Of a stretch of 15,911 nt of DNA, positions 14,501 to 15,911 are shown piece by piece. Under the pieces are notes generated by a model that had not been told where the DNA came from, did not search any database, and saw nothing but the letters and a program-made list of their open reading frames with translations. Both the position numbers and the translations under genes were made by a program. How positions within the stretch are numbered: the stretch's first letter is position 1; the number at the start of each line of letters is the position of its first letter. The DNA lies in contig JALOPT010000013.1 in NCBI GenBank assembly GCA_025453715.1, forward strand, positions 1 through 15,911, in the 5' to 3' direction. The stretch is from Methanoregulaceae archaeon (lineage in GTDB: Archaea; Halobacteriota; Methanomicrobia; Methanomicrobiales; Methanospirillaceae).

Positions 14501-15911
14501 ATGTTTTCCGATGAGTTCCTCCCTGGATTGTCCGTACCAGTCAGCGTATGCCTTGTTCATGTAGATAAAGCGGAGGTCTGTATCAACATAGGCAATGAGG
14601 ATCGGGACACCATCCATTACAAGGGCAAGTTTCTCCTCGTTTTCTTTTAGAGCATCTTCTGCCAGTTTGCGCGAGGTGATATCGACTTGTGTACCTTCAT
14701 ACCAGAGCAGGGTCCCCTCCTGATCCTTCACCATTCTTGTGGTCAGGGAAATCCAGAACACTGATCCGTCTTTCCTGCGAACAGGCATCTCATACGAGTC
14801 GATCAAGCCACGTTCCTTCAGGATACGGAGCACTTCTGTACGTGTATTCGCATCGGCATACATCTGCACAGCAACGTTGTCCAGTTTTGCAAGCAGTTCC
14901 CCAGGATTAGCATAACCGTACATCCGGGCAAATGCCATGTTGGCGCTGATAAAACGGCCATTCGGAGTAGTCTGGTAGACACCGACAATTGCATTATCAA
15001 AGATGGTGCGGTATTTCTCTTCGTTCTCACGCAATGCATTCTCAGCAAGTTTGCGCCCGGTGATATCTTCAGCAATCCCGATAACCCGGTATACGGTTCC
15101 CTGTATATCCAGGACAGGGAAATTCCGGGAATGGACCCAGCGGATTTCTCCATCCGGCTGAATAATCCGGTATTCACGATCGAAGTACTTCCCTTTCTCA
15201 AGCTCCATACGGATTGCTTCCTGCACGGAACACATGTCATCAGGATAAATTGCTTCAAGGAAGGAATACGGGTTGTCATACAGTTCCTGGCAGGGCCTTC
15301 CCCAGATTTTTTCGTATGCAGGGCTTACGTAAATAAACCTGTTTAGTGCCCGGTCATGAACATAGTACACAACCGGACTGTTCTCGGTAATCTGGCTTAG
15401 GCGTTCCTCGCTCTCTTTGAGTGCATCTTCCGCACGTTTACGACTGGTGATATTTTCGATCTGGGAAATAAAATAACGTGGTTTTCCATGGTTATCCCGG
15501 ACCAGGGATACACTCAGAAGGACCCATATTATATACCCCAGTTTGTGAAAATAGCGTTTTTCCATCTGGTAGGTGCGGATTTCTCCTGCAATCATCTGGC
15601 GGACATATTCAAGGTCGGTATCCAGGTCATCCGGATGCGTGATATCCTGGAATGTCATGCCCTGCAATTCATCCTCTGAATACCCCACTATTTCGCATAT
15701 TGACTGGTTCGCCCTGATCCACCGGCCTTCGGGGGATATCAGTGCCATGCCTATTGTTGCGTACCTGAAGGCATTCGAAAAACGTTCCTCGCTTTCCCTG
15801 AGCGCAGTTTCAGCTGTTTTGCGATCGGTGATGTCTATGATGTTTCCGCTGATCCTGATAACCTGGCTCCCTGCCAGTACAGGCCTGCCTATTGTCCTGA
15901 CCCAGATCCGG
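11534..15911 (-). CDS. Giant multi-PAS/GAF sensor histidine kinase, HisKA_2 type (5' end outside window)
   Basis: The open frame runs through the right edge, so at least 1458 residues are visible and the true start is beyond 15911; the internal ATG at 15748 is not a start. From the visible N-terminus come the end of one PAS and then eight complete PAS domains, each closed by a DIT/DIS linker and spaced about 123-132 residues apart. Next are a GAF domain (roughly nt 12190-12730), a HisKA_2 segment with EIHHRVKNNL (His codon 12155-12157) and a HATPase with NSIKYAFPGG, DNGRGIP and GSLGLTLI. No transmembrane helix is seen in this part, so sensing is probably cytoplasmic. The ligands or cofactors of the PAS modules cannot be read from sequence. 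The kinase type differs from that of the downstream REC-PAS kinase, whose receiver is the obvious candidate partner because the two genes overlap. Confidence 0.92.
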   Translation of the reverse strand, partial: RIWVRTIGRPVLAGSQVIRISGNIIDITDRKTAETALRESEERFSNAFRYATIGMALISPEGRWIRANQSICEIVGYSEDELQGMTFQDITHPDDLDTDLEYVRQMIAGEIRTYQMEKRYFHKLGYIIWVLLSVSLVRDNHGKPRYFISQIENITSRKRAEDALKESEERLSQITENSPVVYYVHDRALNRFIYVSPAYEKIWGRPCQELYDNPYSFLEAIYPDDMCSVQEAIRMELEKGKYFDREYRIIQPDGEIRWVHSRNFPVLDIQGTVYRVIGIAEDITGRKLAENALRENEEKYRTIFDNAIVGVYQTTPNGRFISANMAFARMYGYANPGELLAKLDNVAVQMYADANTRTEVLRILKERGLIDSYEMPVRRKDGSVFWISLTTRMVKDQEGTLLWYEGTQVDITSRKLAEDALKENEEKLALVMDGVPILIAYVDTDLRFIYMNKAYADWYGQSREELIGKHVADLLEKDVFERALPSYQAALRGEVVSLENNVRDLEGKERFVTVRLIPHFIGKQVSGFFATVMDITSRKLAEQSLAESEAKFRTMVEASPDMIWEIDTHGNFTYISPQCRVQLGYEPGELIGQPFFSLIRPESVSTIRTAFLEHVQDKRSYSMLAVSAHDKKGNQITIEIRSVPVLGSEGQLTGFRGIASDITESVLMHNTLKESEHFVQRILDTTPNLVYIFDIQDHRNIYTNREVANYLGYSSEEILSMGARLFEIILHPDDAERVARHYATLGKAKEGEVLELEYRVKNADGRWRWFHSRDTVFARDEEGNVRQILGITDDITDKKNATDTILETNAYTRSLIEAAIDPLVTITKDGTIGDVNAATEHATGYTRAELVGTDFSEYFTKPEKARAGYRQVFESGTVKDYPLEIRHRDGHTIPVLYNATVFKDSTGSVQGVFAAARDITNLKVAEEALRYSELKYRDLAELMPQTIFEIDLNGRFTYANRFALNLFGYDSSELEKGLDISQMVIPDDVNRAKQNLAGIAQGINKSGTEYRFLLKNGGTFTGITYLSVIEKNGKPVGFRGIIADISERKHNEDILRLSHTLLECANQQLELPAFLQECVQVIKDYTGCEAVGIRLLDPQGNIPYQAYIGFSEGFYSPESPLSINSDECMCTYVIRGTTDPSQPFFTRNGSFYMNGTTKFLATVSDEAKGRTRNVCNQTGYESVALVPIRQGERIAGLIHLADRRENHVPLATVQVIEKITDTLCSSIQRVSAERKVRESLTEKEVLLREIHHRVKNNLARVISLIGLQKAQLSDPGDIARFTDLEARIRSMSLVHESLYQSHSLSRINVQMYVEDLVRQLIQSYGPKPDIRWDIRLGDIALPIDTAIHCGLIITEIVTNSIKYAFPGGGPCNMEEGGCTISISMKEKDGFITLNASDNGRGIPKGTILSGPGSLGLTLIGILVKNQLHGDLEMDTTRGTSFIIRFVREPDTKGELYAG
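14285..14680. repeat. Internal DNA repeat in PAS linkers of the giant kinase
   Basis: An identical 24-base segment occurs at 14285-14308 and at 14657-14680, 372 bases (124 codons) apart. Both encode the DITSRKLAE linker that follows a PAS domain. A diverged copy lies near 15039-15065. This is direct evidence for duplication or gene conversion among neighbouring PAS modules. Confidence 0.7.

Overview
The window looks like chromosomal DNA of a methanogenic archaeon of the order Methanomicrobiales (Methanoregula-like). This is inferred from gene style, not from a marker gene. The reasons are the density of PAS-domain histidine kinases ending in the H-box/N-box types common in that group, archaeal TATA-like boxes, short leaders with G-rich Shine-Dalgarno (SD) sequences, and moderate GC with methanogen-like protein sequences.

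Left part (1-2981): the 3' end of an unidentified gene, a 54-residue rubredoxin, and a convergent membrane-bound PAS histidine kinase homologue (534-2432, minus). Divergent from the kinase is a single-domain response regulator (2610-2981). The kinase homologue has Gln where its relatives have the phosphoacceptor His. The regulator appears to start at a CTG codon.

Middle part (3285-10086, plus): five tightly packed genes that probably form one operon. Two overlapping half-transporters make a heterodimeric ABC exporter with one degenerate and one consensus ATP site. They are followed by a PPK2-type polyphosphate kinase, carbamate kinase (arcC) and arginine deiminase (arcA). The last three can all feed the nucleotide phosphate pool by substrate-level chemistry, from polyphosphate and from arginine. 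The ornithine carbamoyltransferase and arginine/ornithine antiporter needed for a complete deiminase pathway are not in the window.

Right part (10144-15911, minus): a giant soluble multi-PAS/GAF histidine kinase runs off the right edge (at least nine PAS modules). Overlapping its stop codon by 11 bases is a REC-PAS-histidine kinase. The pair is probably translationally coupled and may form a phosphorelay.

The only gap over 300 bases is 2982-3284, which holds an AT-rich stretch, TATA-like boxes and a doubtful antisense reading frame. I see no rRNA, tRNA, insertion sequence or CRISPR array.
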